NCBI RefSeq assembly: GCF_000971155.1
Contig: NZ_BBLX01000003.1
Location: 1 to 64,000, forward strand
Reading direction: 5' to 3'
Length of the DNA: 64,000 bases
DNA from: Demequina maris
Lineage (GTDB): Bacteria > Actinomycetota > Actinomycetes > Actinomycetales > Demequinaceae
Both the position numbers and the translations under genes were made by a program. Below the pieces are notes generated by a model that was not told the origin of the DNA, did not search any database, and was given only the letters and a program-made list of their open reading frames with translations. Positions 12,410 through 21,116 of this stretch are shown here, piece by piece. How positions within the stretch are numbered: position 1 is the first letter of the stretch; every line of letters starts with the position of its first letter.

Positions 12410-13449
12410 GGTGCCACTCCGATCGTGGTGAGGCCGGTGGTCTCGGGCAGGCCGAGCGCGACGTTCATGGACTGCAGCGCCGCGCCCGCGGTGCCCTTGA
12501 CGAGGTTGTCGATCGCGGAGACGACGACCACGCGGCCGGCCTTGCCGTCGACTGCGACCTGCACCAGGCAGGTGTTGGCGCCCAGCGTCGCGGCGGTGGT
12601 GGGCCACTGCCCCTCGGGCAGCAGGTGGACGAAGGGCTCGTCGGCGTAGGCGTCCTCCCAGGCGGCGCGCACCGCCTCGACGTTCACCCCCGTCGCGAGC
12701 GGCGCGGTCACGGTCGCGAGGATGCCGCGGGACATCGGGACGAGGGTGGGCGTGAAGCTGAGGCGGACGTCGGCCGCTCCCGCGGAGGTCAGGTTCTGGA
12801 TGATCTCGGGGATGTGGCGGTGCGAGCCGCCGACCGCGTAGGGCTGCGCGCTGCCGAGCGCCTCGGATGCCAGATACGGGACCGCGAGCTTCTTGCCGGC
12901 GCCCGAGTAGCCGTTCGCGAGGACCGCGACGACGTCCGTCGGGTCGACGACGCCGGCCGCGACGCCGGGCTGGAGGCCCAGGGTCACCGCGGTGACGTTG
13001 CAGCCGGGGACCGCGATGCGCGTGGTGCCGGGCAGCACGTCGCGCTGGTGGCCCGTCGGGGTGATGAGCTCGGGCATGCCGTAGGGCCAGGTGCCGGCGT
13101 GGTCGCCGCCGTAGTACTCGGCCCACGCCTCTGCGCTCTGGAGGCGGTGGTCGGCACCGCAGTCGATGACGAGCGTCTCGGGCGGCAGCTGCGCGGCGAT
13201 CTCGGCGGAGGCGCCGTGCGGGAGCGCGAGGACGACGACGTCGTGACCCGCGAGGTTCTCGGGGGTGGTGTCGACGATCGTGCGGTCCGCCAGTTGCCGC
13301 AGATGGGGCTGGTGCGCGCCGAGCGCGTCACCCGCGCTCGAGTGCGCGGTGAGGGCGCCGAACTCCACGTCGGGATGAGCGGAGAACACGCGCAGGACCT
13401 CGCCGCCGACGTAGCCGGAGGCGCCTGAGACGGCGACACGGATGCTCAT
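12406..13449 (-). CDS. argC: N-acetyl-gamma-glutamyl-phosphate reductase
   Basis: NADPH-dependent reduction of acetylglutamyl phosphate. The 347-residue protein begins with [16 protein letters not shown] and has the active-site cysteine in [11 protein letters not shown], with RHIPEI downstream. First gene of the arginine operon. I chose the ATG at 13449 (MSIRVAVSG) because it sits 7 nt from a TATGGT -10 box, giving a nearly leaderless message; upstream ATGs would lie inside the operator. Confidence 0.96.
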   Translation of the reverse strand: MSIRVAVSGASGYVGGEVLRVFSAHPDVEFGALTAHSSAGDALGAHQPHLRQLADRTIVDTTPENLAGHDVVVLALPHGASAEIAAQLPPETLVIDCGADHRLQSAEAWAEYYGGDHAGTWPYGMPELITPTGHQRDVLPGTTRIAVPGCNVTAVTLGLQPGVAAGVVDPTDVVAVLANGYSGAGKKLAVPYLASEALGSAQPYAVGGSHRHIPEIIQNLTSAGAADVRLSFTPTLVPMSRGILATVTAPLATGVNVEAVRAAWEDAYADEPFVHLLPEGQWPTTAATLGANTCLVQVAVDGKAGRVVVVSAIDNLVKGTAGAALQSMNVALGLPETTGLTTIGVAP

Positions 13450-13450
13450 A

Positions 13451-13474
13451 TGCATAACCATACATCCCTATGCA
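13451..13474. promoter_or_regulatory. twin ArgR boxes over argC promoter
   Basis: TGCATAACCATACA (13451-13464) matches TGNATN4ATNCA, and TACATCCCTATGCA (13461-13474) matches it with one mismatch. They overlap by 4 nt, centre spacing 10 bp, and cover the argC -10 (TATGGT, 13457-13462). Occupancy would block argC and could affect the divergent qor-like gene. Confidence 0.8.
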
Positions 13475-13494
13475 TGGAGGTGTGTAGCACGACG

Positions 13495-13500
13495 TACCAT
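13495..13500 (+). promoter_or_regulatory. -10 TACCAT, leaderless promoter of qor-like gene
   Basis: TACCAT lies 7 nt before the GTG at 13508. It helps to place the start at that GTG instead of the ATG at 13499, which overlaps the -10 box. Confidence 0.4.
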
Positions 13501-13507
13501 GCGTGAT

Positions 13508-14488
13508 GTGAGAGCGATCCAGGTGACGCGGCCCGGTGGTCCGGAGGTGCTCGAGCTGGTCGAGCTCGAGCGTCCCGTCGCCACGCCCGGGCACGTCGTG
13601 GTGCGGGTCGAGGCGGCCGGGGTGAACTTCGTCGACACGTACCAGCGCTCGGGCCTCTACCCCATGGAGCTGCCGTTCATCCCCGGCAAGGAGGGCGCCG
13701 GCCAGATCGTCGAGGTGGGCGAGGGCGTCGAGGACTTCGTCGAGGGCGAGGGCGTCGCGTGGGCCTTCACGCAGGGCTCGTACGCCGAGTACCTGCGCGT
13801 CCCCGTGACCGACCTCTACCGGGTCCCCGAGGACGTCGAGCTCGACATGGCCGCGGCGGCGATGCTGCAGGGGCTCACGGCGCACTACCTCGCGACCTCG
13901 TCCTACCCGGTGATGCCGGGCGACACGGTGCTCGTGCACGCGGCGGCGGGCGGCGTGGGGCTGCTGCTCACGCAGCTCGCGGTGGCGCGCGGCGCGACGG
14001 TGATCGGCACGGTCGGCTCCGAGGACAAGGAGCGGATCGCCTCGCAGGCCGGTGCCTCCCACGTGCTGCGCTACGACCTCATGGAGGACCTCGCGCACGA
14101 CCTCCCGACGGCCGTCCGCAGCATCGTCCCGGAGGGCGTGGCCGCCGTGTACGACGGCGTGGGCCGCACGACGTTCGACGGCTCGCTCGCGTCGGTGCGC
14201 CGGCGCGGATCGCTCGTGCTGTTCGGGGCGGCCTCGGGACCGGTCGACCCGGTGGACCCGCAGCGCCTCAACTCGGCGGGCTCGGTGGTGCTGAGCCGGC
14301 CGACGCTCGGCGACTTCACGGCGGAGGCCGAGGAGCGCGAGTGGCGCGCGAGCGACATCTTCCACGGGATCCTGCTGGGCGATCTCAGCGTGCGCATCGA
14401 CCACGGGTACGCGCTCGAGGAGGCGGCCGAGGCGCATCGTGCGCTCGAGTCGCGCCGGACGTCGGGCAAGCTGCTGCTGCATCCGTAG
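13508..14488 (+). CDS. quinone oxidoreductase (MDR family)
   Basis: A 326-residue zinc-free medium-chain reductase, expected to pass hydride from NADPH to quinones or enones. Seen are the typical start MRAIQVTRPGGPEVLEL, the GroES-like domain with VNFVDTYQRSGLYP, and the Rossmann motif HAAAGGVGLLLTQLA. There are no catalytic zinc ligands. I prefer the GTG at 13508 because it gives the canonical N-terminus and a leaderless promoter; the ATG at 13499 adds three residues. It is divergent from argC across the ArgR operator. Confidence 0.9.
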   Translation: MRAIQVTRPGGPEVLELVELERPVATPGHVVVRVEAAGVNFVDTYQRSGLYPMELPFIPGKEGAGQIVEVGEGVEDFVEGEGVAWAFTQGSYAEYLRVPVTDLYRVPEDVELDMAAAAMLQGLTAHYLATSSYPVMPGDTVLVHAAAGGVGLLLTQLAVARGATVIGTVGSEDKERIASQAGASHVLRYDLMEDLAHDLPTAVRSIVPEGVAAVYDGVGRTTFDGSLASVRRRGSLVLFGAASGPVDPVDPQRLNSAGSVVLSRPTLGDFTAEAEEREWRASDIFHGILLGDLSVRIDHGYALEEAAEAHRALESRRTSGKLLLHP

Positions 14489-14514
14489 TTCACATTCCCG
14501 ACACATCAACCAGG

Positions 14515-14520
14515 CACAAT
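14515..14520 (+). promoter_or_regulatory. -10 CACAAT before GNAT gene
   Basis: CACAAT ends 6 nt before the ATG at 14527, the same spacing as the window's other leaderless promoters, with C instead of T at the first position. Confidence 0.35.
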
Positions 14521-14526
14521 GTGGCC

Positions 14527-15027
14527 ATGCAGAACCTCCGACTGCGCGTCATGCGCGCCGCCGACATCCCGGCGGTCACGGCGCTCAACGCGGGCGCCTC
14601 TCCCGCGGTCAACCTGCTGGAGGAGCACGAGGTCACGTCGCTGCACACGATGAGCGACGTCGCGCTGGTCGCGACCAACAGGGACCGCGAGGTCATCGCG
14701 TTCCTGCTGAGCCTGGGGATGGGCCAGCCCTACGAGTCGGAGAACTACCGCTGGTTCGAGGACCGCGGGGTGCGTCACCAGTACATCGACCGCATCGTGG
14801 TGGCGCCGTCGGCGAAGGGCACGGGCGTGGGCCGCGCGCTCTACGAGTCGGTGTTCGAGCGGGCGCGCGAGCGCGGCGTCAGCGAGGTGACCACGGAGGT
14901 GCAGCTCGACCCGCCCAACCCGGGCTCGGTGACGTTCCACGAGCACCTGGGCTTCCAGCGGATCGCGGAGCAGCGCACGCGCGGTGGCGCGGTGCTGGTC
15001 GCGCTGCTGGCGCGCGCGGTCTACTAA
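14527..15027 (+). CDS. GNAT acetyltransferase
   Basis: A 166-residue GNAT protein. The acetyl-CoA loop is seen in IVVAPSAKGTGVGRALYESVFERA (R/Q-x-x-G-x-G/A form). An N-terminal substrate half (LRVMRAADIPAVTALN) and C-terminal FHEHLGFQRI complete the fold. Substrate unknown. It has its own -10 just before the ATG, so it need not depend on the qor-like gene 38 nt upstream. Confidence 0.85.
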   Translation: MQNLRLRVMRAADIPAVTALNAGASPAVNLLEEHEVTSLHTMSDVALVATNRDREVIAFLLSLGMGQPYESENYRWFEDRGVRHQYIDRIVVAPSAKGTGVGRALYESVFERARERGVSEVTTEVQLDPPNPGSVTFHEHLGFQRIAEQRTRGGAVLVALLARAVY

Positions 15028-15040
15028 CGAGCCGCTGCCG

Positions 15041-15748
15041 CTACTTCGCGATGAACATCCCCGCGTTGCGGGTGCGCTCGTCGGCGACGCGGTGGAGGCC
15101 GTAGCTGAGAACGCGCTCGTCGGAGGCGAGGCGGTGCGCCGTGCGGCGGATGAGGTCGCCGACGGCGGAGCGGTCGAGGGCCTCGACGGCCTCGACGTAC
15201 TCCTCGGAGGCGTCCGGCGCCTCGCGCAGGGAGTCCTTCACGAGGGCGAGGACGTCGTCGTTGGGCGGGATGGGCGCGTGCACCATGAAGGCGATGGACG
15301 CCCAGGTGCCGGGGCCGAGCCCGCGGATCGACAGCAGCAGCTTCGCGACCTCGTCGGTGCGGGTGCGGATCGCGTCCTGCATGTCGAAGGCCGACCGCAC
15401 GCCCGAGTGGGTGAGGAGCCGGGCGGCCTCGTGGATGACGTCGGCGCGCCGGCGGGGCACGCCGAGCACGGTGGAGTCGCCCCAGCGCTCGCCCAGGATG
15501 GTGCGCAGGTCGACCGGGTCGATGGCCGCGAGGTCGACGAGGTTGTCGAGGCTGCTGCCGGGGCGGCGGCGCATCACGGTGTCGGCGATGTCGGCGACAG
15601 CCTGATCGGGCAGCTGCGACGCGAACACGCCAGTGATGAGGGCAAGCTCGCTCTGAGCGGGATAACCCCACGGCGCGGCGTCCCTCCAGCCGGCCGGGAG
15701 GATCCTCCCAAGCGCCGCCCTCAGATTCGGCACCAGGTCCTCGACCAT
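15041..15748 (-). CDS. HhH-GPD-like DNA glycosylase homologue
   Basis: A 235-residue mostly helical protein with a hairpin-helix-hairpin (LLLSIRGLGPGTWASIAFMVH, near 135-155), followed by an Asp in PPNDDVLALV. This is the layout of the AlkA/EndoIII base-excision superfamily, where the Asp is catalytic. No iron-sulphur cysteine cluster is present. It is probably a DNA glycosylase of AlkA/3-methyladenine type or an uncharacterised relative; the substrate base is not predictable. The ATG at 15748 was chosen because similarity begins there. Confidence 0.6.
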   Translation of the reverse strand: MVEDLVPNLRAALGRILPAGWRDAAPWGYPAQSELALITGVFASQLPDQAVADIADTVMRRRPGSSLDNLVDLAAIDPVDLRTILGERWGDSTVLGVPRRRADVIHEAARLLTHSGVRSAFDMQDAIRTRTDEVAKLLLSIRGLGPGTWASIAFMVHAPIPPNDDVLALVKDSLREAPDASEEYVEAVEALDRSAVGDLIRRTAHRLASDERVLSYGLHRVADERTRNAGMFIAK

Positions 15749-15862
15749 GGATTCACGGTACTCCCCCCGAACCGCGACCGGCACCCATGCAAAAGGGACA
15801 TATCGCACGACTTTCGGAGGGGTCTTCCCGGCGTCCCGGATGGCTTCCGAGGCGTCGCGTCC

Positions 15863-15868
15863 TAGGCT
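15863..15868 (+). promoter_or_regulatory. -10 TAGGCT, leaderless promoter
   Basis: TAGGCT ends 6 nt before the ATG at 15875 of the epimerase gene, implying a leaderless message. Confidence 0.5.
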
Positions 15869-15874
15869 CGGGGC

Positions 15875-16918
15875 ATGCGCATCCTCATCATCGGAGGTAC
15901 GGGCCTGATCTCGTCCGAACTGGCGGCCCAGGCGGCCGCCGCAGGCCACGATCTCACGCTCGTCACCCGCGGGCGCTCGGCGCTCGCCGCTCCCCCGGGC
16001 ACGTCCACGATCCACGCCGACGCCACCGACGCCTCGTCCCTGCGGGAGGCGCTGCACGGCATGCGGCTCCGCGGGGAGCGCTTCGACTCGGTGGTCCAGT
16101 TCATCGCCTTCACGCCCGAGCACGTCGCGGCGGACGTCGAGACGTTCGCCCCGCTGACCGACCAGTACGTGCTGGTGGCGACCTCGGCGGCGTACCAGAC
16201 GTTCGACCGGCTCCACCCCCTCACCGAGGACACCCCGCAGGAGAACCTGTACTGGGAGTACGCCCGGCTCAAGGCGGAGTGCGAGCGCGCGCTCCGGGGC
16301 AGCGGGATCCCCTGGACGATCGTGCGGCCGGCGCACACGTACGGCGACTCGAAGATCCCGGGCTACACGGGCAACAGCTCGCACCCGTGGACGCTCGTGG
16401 ACCGCATGCGCCGGGGCGCCGACATCGTGCTCCCGGGCGACGGCACCTCCCTCTGGACCCTCACGCATGCGTCCGACGTGGCCGCCGGGATGCTCGGTCT
16501 TCTCTCCAACCCGGCGGCGCTCGGCGAGGCGGTCCACATCACCTCGGACGAGGCGCTCACCTGGCGCGGGATCCACGCGGCGATCGCGCGGGCGGCGGGA
16601 CTCACGGACGAGCAGTTCGCCGCGCAGGCGGTGTGCGTCCCCTCGGACGCGCTGGTGGCGGCGCGGCCGTCGGAGGCGGGCGGCATCTACGGCGACAAGA
16701 TGCATCCGGCGGTGTACGACACCTCCACGATCAAGCGGCTGGTCCCCGGCTGGGAGGCGCGCGTGCCGTTCGAGCAGGGGGTGGCCGCCGCGATCGCGTG
16801 GTTCGAGGCCGACCCGGCCCGACAGCAGGTGAACGAGGCCGCGAACGCCATGCTCGACGCGGTGGCGCGCATCTACCGGGACGCCCTCGACCGGGTCCGC
16901 GACGAGGTGGGTCCCTGA
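15875..16918 (+). CDS. NAD-dependent epimerase/dehydratase family protein
   Basis: A 347-residue extended-SDR protein with the N-terminal Rossmann motif ILIIGGTGLISSELA and WEYARLKAECERAL, which holds a Y-x-x-x-K active pair (near 129-133). A VRPAHTYGDSKIPGY segment follows. Related proteins act on nucleotide sugars or are plastid-type RNA-binding homologues; the substrate here is open. It is followed immediately by a small membrane-protein gene whose CTG start overlaps this stop. Confidence 0.82.
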   Translation: MRILIIGGTGLISSELAAQAAAAGHDLTLVTRGRSALAAPPGTSTIHADATDASSLREALHGMRLRGERFDSVVQFIAFTPEHVAADVETFAPLTDQYVLVATSAAYQTFDRLHPLTEDTPQENLYWEYARLKAECERALRGSGIPWTIVRPAHTYGDSKIPGYTGNSSHPWTLVDRMRRGADIVLPGDGTSLWTLTHASDVAAGMLGLLSNPAALGEAVHITSDEALTWRGIHAAIARAAGLTDEQFAAQAVCVPSDALVAARPSEAGGIYGDKMHPAVYDTSTIKRLVPGWEARVPFEQGVAAAIAWFEADPARQQVNEAANAMLDAVARIYRDALDRVRDEVGP

Positions 16919-17154
16919 GCGAGCAGCCCCCGCGGAAGGGACGCGACCCCGAGGTCGCGTTCCCGCTCGCGATCGCCTCGACGGCGCTCGGGATCGTCGG
17001 GCTCACGGTGCCGACCCTCGCGTGGGTCGCGCTGCTGCTCGCGGTCGCGAGCTACCTCCTCAACGTGCGCCACGCACCCACGCGCGCGTTCGCGATCGCG
17101 GGGGCGGCCTTCGCGCTGGTGGGGATCGTGACCTCGATCGTCGGAGGGGGCTGA
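16915..17154 (+). CDS. small two-helix membrane protein, CTG start
   Basis: A 79-residue frame with a charged N-terminus (SEQPPRKGRDPE) and hydrophobic segments FPLAIASTALGIVGLTVPTLAWVALLLAVASYLL and AFAIAGAAFALVGIVTSIVGG. No in-frame ATG, GTG or TTG exists before the first membrane helix. The only plausible start is CTG at 16915, which overlaps the epimerase stop as CTGA, in the same way as the window's ATGA/GTGA couplings; GGTGG lies just upstream. It resembles short DUF4190-like actinobacterial membrane proteins. Function unknown. Confidence 0.6.
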   Translation: MSEQPPRKGRDPEVAFPLAIASTALGIVGLTVPTLAWVALLLAVASYLLNVRHAPTRAFAIAGAAFALVGIVTSIVGGG

Positions 17155-17197
17155 GGGGCCGCGCGGGCGTAATGTCGAAGGGCGAGAAGGGACCGCC

Positions 17198-18187
17198 ATG
17201 CACGCCATCGCCGCCTTCGCCGGGCTCCCCATCGAGAGCCACGAGGCGCTCGTCGACGTCGAGCTCCCGATGCCCGACCATGGGCCCCTCGACCTGCTGA
17301 TCCGCGTCGAGGCCGTGTCCGTCAACCCGGTCGACGTGAAGGTGCGGGTCTCGCGCTCGACGCCCGACTCGCCCCGCGTCCTCGGCTACGACGGCGCGGG
17401 CGTCGTGGAGGCGGTCGGCGGCGAGGTGACCGGCTTCGCCACGGGCGACCACGTGTGGTGGGCCGGCGACATCGCCCGTGCCGGATCGAACGCCGAGTAC
17501 CAGACCGTCGACCATCGCATCGTCGCCCCGATGCCGTCCACCTGGTCCTTCGCGGACGCCGCGGCGCTTCCGCTGACGGCGCTCACCGCGCTCGAGGCCT
17601 TCCGCGACCACCTCCACCTCGGCGAGGGGTCGACGGGCACGCTGCTCATGGTCGGCGGCGCGGGCGGGGTCGGGTCGGCCGCGATCCAGCTCGGCAAGGC
17701 GACGACCGGGCTGCGCGTCCTCGCGACCGCCGGCCGCGAGGCCTCGGCGGAGTGGGCGACGGCGATGGGCGCCGACGCGATCGTCGACCACCGCACCCTC
17801 GAGGAGTCCGTGCGAGCGGCCGCGCCCGACGGCGTCGACCACGTCTTCTCGTCGTTCACCCGCGGGAACATCGCGACCTATGCGGCCGTGGGCAAGCCCT
17901 TCTCCCAGGTGGTCGCGATCGACGGCGGCTTCGAGGACGTCGCGCCGCTCAAGGCCAAGTCGATGTCGCTGCACCTGGAGTACATGTTCGCGCGGGCACT
18001 CCACGGCGCCGCCGACGTGGGCCGCCAGGGCGAGTACCTCACAGAGGTCGCGCACCTCGCCGAGCGCGGGCTGATCCGCACCACGGCGAACGAGCTCCTC
18101 CAAGGTTTCACCGCCGCCAACCTCCGCGAGGCACATCGACGCGTCGAGTCCTCGTCGATGATCGGCAAGGTCGTGGTGCACCGGTAG
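17198..18187 (+). CDS. zinc-type alcohol dehydrogenase family (MDR) oxidoreductase
   Basis: A 329-residue MDR protein with GroES-like N-domain (VNPVDVKVR, LGYDGAGVVEAVG, GDHVWWAG) and nucleotide motif LMVGGAGGVGSAAIQL. Zinc ligands are absent, so it is a quinone/enone-reductase-like member similar to the YogA group despite the family name. The ATG at 17198 follows GAGAAGGGA. It is a single gene facing the convergent DUF222-HNH gene 20 nt away. Confidence 0.88.
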   Translation: MHAIAAFAGLPIESHEALVDVELPMPDHGPLDLLIRVEAVSVNPVDVKVRVSRSTPDSPRVLGYDGAGVVEAVGGEVTGFATGDHVWWAGDIARAGSNAEYQTVDHRIVAPMPSTWSFADAAALPLTALTALEAFRDHLHLGEGSTGTLLMVGGAGGVGSAAIQLGKATTGLRVLATAGREASAEWATAMGADAIVDHRTLEESVRAAAPDGVDHVFSSFTRGNIATYAAVGKPFSQVVAIDGGFEDVAPLKAKSMSLHLEYMFARALHGAADVGRQGEYLTEVAHLAERGLIRTTANELLQGFTAANLREAHRRVESSSMIGKVVVHR

Positions 18188-18207
18188 CGGACGGAGCCCT
18201 CCCCTGG

Positions 18208-19521
18208 TCATGCGGCGTCCCGTTCGTCGTCGTGGTCGCTCGTGTGGACGTCGAGGCGGGCGATGCCGCCTTGGATCGCGGTGCGGTGGGGGTCGACGGA
18301 GGCCGGCGGGATGAACCATGGTCTGCCGTCGCGCATCTCGAGCTCCCACTCGGTCGTGTGGAGGCGCACGTGGCAGCCCGTGCACAACGGCACCCCGTCG
18401 CACAGGTCCGTGCGTCCCCCGTCACGCCAGTACCGGGAGTGGTGGACGATGCACCAGGTGGGCGGTGCCAGGCACCACGCGCAACCGCCGTCACGCTCCA
18501 TGAGGGCCTTGCGCTGGTCCGCGGTGTACAGGCGCCGGGCGCGACCCCAGTCCAACGGCACCGAGTCACCACCCATCACCACCGGCAAGATCCGGGCGTC
18601 GACTGCCATCAGGCGCAGCGTGCCCATCGAGATCGGGCCGGGCAGCGAGTCGCACGAGCCCTGGGCGAGGTCGTCCTCAAGATCACGCTTGTCCACGCGC
18701 ACGATCACCTCGGTGCGCACGCCCGAGCCCGGCGCATGGCACCCGAGGCCATGCTGGGCGAGCATCACCAGCGCATCGACGCGCATCTGGGGTGCGGTGC
18801 GCTGGTCCGCCTGGGCGAGCACAGGATCGTCCTTGCGGCGCTGGAAGCCGTCCTTGAGCTGCGCGTCGAGCCACGCGACGATCGGCGCGGCCGAGGCGGC
18901 ATCGAGCCGCGCGGACAGCCTGGTCATCCCGTCGGCATCGTGCGAGATCGCCAGGGAGCGCTGCTCCCGGTGGCGCCGCTCCTTCGCCGCCAGCGCCTCC
19001 CGATCCAGCCGGGCACGCAGCTGCTCGCAGGCCCGTCGCAGGTCCCGCAGCGACAGCCGCTCGGCCTTCGCGACGAACCTCCCCTCGAGGCCCTCGGGAA
19101 GTGCCGCGACCTCGGCCAGCGCATCCAACGTCTCGGTGAGCAACGCGACCGCGCCCGCGCCGATGCGACCCTCCGCGTACGCCGCCGCGATCAGCGGGTA
19201 CTTCACCTTCTTCTCGGCATCGCCCGCGTCGATGAGCCTCTGCGCCTCACCCTCGCCGATCCCGAGATCCTCGGCGACCTTGCCGCGAGCGTTCGCATGC
19301 CCATGACGGCGCGCCCAGCCGTTCGCACCGCGCTGACGCGCGGATCGACGATGCGTCGCGGCCGCCGCGTCCGCCGCCGCCACCCCCGCATGGCGGTACA
19401 CCGACGCCACACACTCCTGGAACAGGGCGAACTCGCGCTCGGCCAGCGCATCGACATCCACACCGTCGAAATGGCGCAACGCCGCCAACGCGGTGGTGAG
19501 ACGAGCCGTGGAGAACGTCAT
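18208..19521 (-). CDS. DUF222 (13E12-type) protein with HNH nuclease domain
   Basis: A 437-residue member of the multicopy actinobacterial DUF222-HNH family (the 13E12 repeat family of mycobacteria). A long helical DUF222 region (about 1-330) is followed by a C-terminal HNH domain. There the zinc pairs are CAWC and CTGC, and the HH of IVHHSRYWRDGG with the final H of HVRLH form the nuclease core. Members are thought to be mobile or domesticated nucleases; the true role is unknown. The ATG at 19521 begins the family similarity. Copy number elsewhere in this genome cannot be seen. Confidence 0.88.
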   Translation of the reverse strand: MTFSTARLTTALAALRHFDGVDVDALAEREFALFQECVASVYRHAGVAAADAAAATHRRSARQRGANGWARRHGHANARGKVAEDLGIGEGEAQRLIDAGDAEKKVKYPLIAAAYAEGRIGAGAVALLTETLDALAEVAALPEGLEGRFVAKAERLSLRDLRRACEQLRARLDREALAAKERRHREQRSLAISHDADGMTRLSARLDAASAAPIVAWLDAQLKDGFQRRKDDPVLAQADQRTAPQMRVDALVMLAQHGLGCHAPGSGVRTEVIVRVDKRDLEDDLAQGSCDSLPGPISMGTLRLMAVDARILPVVMGGDSVPLDWGRARRLYTADQRKALMERDGGCAWCLAPPTWCIVHHSRYWRDGGRTDLCDGVPLCTGCHVRLHTTEWELEMRDGRPWFIPPASVDPHRTAIQGGIARLDVHTSDHDDERDAA

Positions 19522-19710
19522 GACACCAGTCGACCACGAGGGTCTGACAACCACCCCACCCCGAATCCACAGGAATACCAGGGAGGATAACCTCACACCA
19601 GCGGAGGGCTGGGGACATCGGCCCTCGCCTTTGCGCACCAGGCAGGATGCGCAGTGGTCGCCAGCGCACCACACCGAGCAGCGCGCCGAACCGCGCCCCA
19701 CGGCGAACGC

Positions 19711-20595
19711 TCAGCCCACCCCGGGCCGGGACCGGTTCACGGAGTCGCCGTCGATGCCGACGGGATCGGACGGACCCACCTCGAACGCCTCGAACGTCGC
19801 ATCCGCGAGCACCTCGTCCACCAGCGCACGCGACCCCGCGACCAGGGTCGAGTCGAGGTCGATCTCGGTCGCGACGGCCCACGCGTGAGCCGCCGGCCAC
19901 ACGAACTGGGGTCCGGGCTCGCGGAACGATCCCCACCAGCCGATGCCCGCCGCGAACCCCCAGTCGGGGTCCGCCAGCTCGGCGAGCCCGCCCTCCAGCA
20001 TCAGGTACTCGCGCCCGGTCCCCTCGAAGCCGGGGACGTCGGCGACGTCGCCGCGCGCGATCGCGTCCACCACGTCCGGGGAGAGCCGCGGGAGGTCGGG
20101 AACGGACCCCGCCGCCGCATCGTCCCCGCGGGTCGCGACGACCACGTGCCGCCCGCCGGGGTGCAGCTCGCCCCAGCCCGTCCAGATCCCGAGCGTCACC
20201 TCGGACGACCCGGCACGCAGCACGTGCGGCACGAGCGCCGCCCACAGACGCGGGTCGAGCCAGCCGTCGCGCGTCTGGCCGACCTCCCAGCCGTCATCGA
20301 GCATCACGAACCCGTTCTCGTCCGCGAGCCGGCGCCACTGCACCAGCGGATGCATGACCCCGCCGACCGCATCGGCCACCTCGGCCCACGACCACTCGCG
20401 CTGCTCGACCACGCGCGGCACCATGCCGGTGCCGGGGTCGTCCCACGAGAGCCGGCGCGCGGGCACCGGGTGGAGGATGCGCGCGTACGCCTCGAACCCG
20501 AGCCCGACCACGCCGCCCACCGTCGCCCACGCACCCGCGCGGCCCTGCAACCACTGGCCCGCCTCAGCGGCCGGCGCACCCCGGAGCACCCTCAT
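19711..20595 (-). CDS. conserved actinobacterial protein, function unknown
   Basis: A 294-residue soluble-looking protein, rich in Trp and acidic residues, without signal peptide or membrane helix. Visible segments include GWEVGQTRDGWLDPRLWAAL, VTLGIWTGWGELHPGGRHVV and EYLMLEGGLAEL. I know no catalytic motif for it and assign no function. A TAGGGT -10 box lies 8 nt before the ATG at 20595. The upstream macrodomain gene is 11 nt away on the same strand coordinates but transcribes into a separate operon, since this gene lies downstream of it only on the opposite side. Confidence 0.6.
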   Translation of the reverse strand: MRVLRGAPAAEAGQWLQGRAGAWATVGGVVGLGFEAYARILHPVPARRLSWDDPGTGMVPRVVEQREWSWAEVADAVGGVMHPLVQWRRLADENGFVMLDDGWEVGQTRDGWLDPRLWAALVPHVLRAGSSEVTLGIWTGWGELHPGGRHVVVATRGDDAAAGSVPDLPRLSPDVVDAIARGDVADVPGFEGTGREYLMLEGGLAELADPDWGFAAGIGWWGSFREPGPQFVWPAAHAWAVATEIDLDSTLVAGSRALVDEVLADATFEAFEVGPSDPVGIDGDSVNRSRPGVG

Positions 20596-20606
20596 GAAGT
20601 CGCACC

Positions 20607-21116
20607 CTACCGCCCGAGAAGCCCCCGGTAGATGGCGAGATCCGCGTCCGAGAAGACGCAGAAGATGACCTCCTCCACCCCGGGCGCGGACGCCAGCGCC
20701 CTACCGACGGCGCGCACCGCCACGCGCGCGGCCTCCTCCGCCGGGTAGGCGAAGGCCCCGGTCGAGATGCACGGGAAGGCGATGGAACGGCATCCGTGCT
20801 CCTGCGCGAGGGCCACCGACGTGGCGTACGCCGACGCCAGCCGCGCCTCCTCGCCCTGGTCGCCGCCGTGCCAGACCGGCCCGACGGCATGGATGACGTA
20901 CCGCGCCGGCAGCGCGTGCGCGCCGGTGATCTTCGCGGAGCCGACCTGGCAGCCGCGCAGCCCCATGCACTCCTCGAGCAGGCCGGGCCCGGCGGCGCGG
21001 TGGATCGCGCCGTCGACTCCGCCGCCGCCCAGCAGCGACGAGTTCGCGGCGTTGACGATCGCGTCGACCGCGAGCGTGGTGATGTCGGCCCGCCGCGCCG
21101 AGAGGACGGCCGTCAC
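20607..21116 (-). CDS. macrodomain ADP-ribose hydrolase
   Basis: A 169-residue macrodomain of the YmdB/O-acetyl-ADP-ribose deacetylase type: [27 protein letters not shown] carries the ligand-binding Asn residues. Downstream [10 protein letters not shown] and [14 protein letters not shown] form the phosphate loop. It is expected to remove or hydrolyse ADP-ribose derivatives. The GTG at 21116 overlaps the tal stop as GTGA, so it is translationally coupled to transaldolase. That pairing has no evident metabolic reason. Confidence 0.9.
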   Translation of the reverse strand: MTAVLSARRADITTLAVDAIVNAANSSLLGGGGVDGAIHRAAGPGLLEECMGLRGCQVGSAKITGAHALPARYVIHAVGPVWHGGDQGEEARLASAYATSVALAQEHGCRSIAFPCISTGAFAYPAEEAARVAVRAVGRALASAPGVEEVIFCVFSDADLAIYRGLLGR

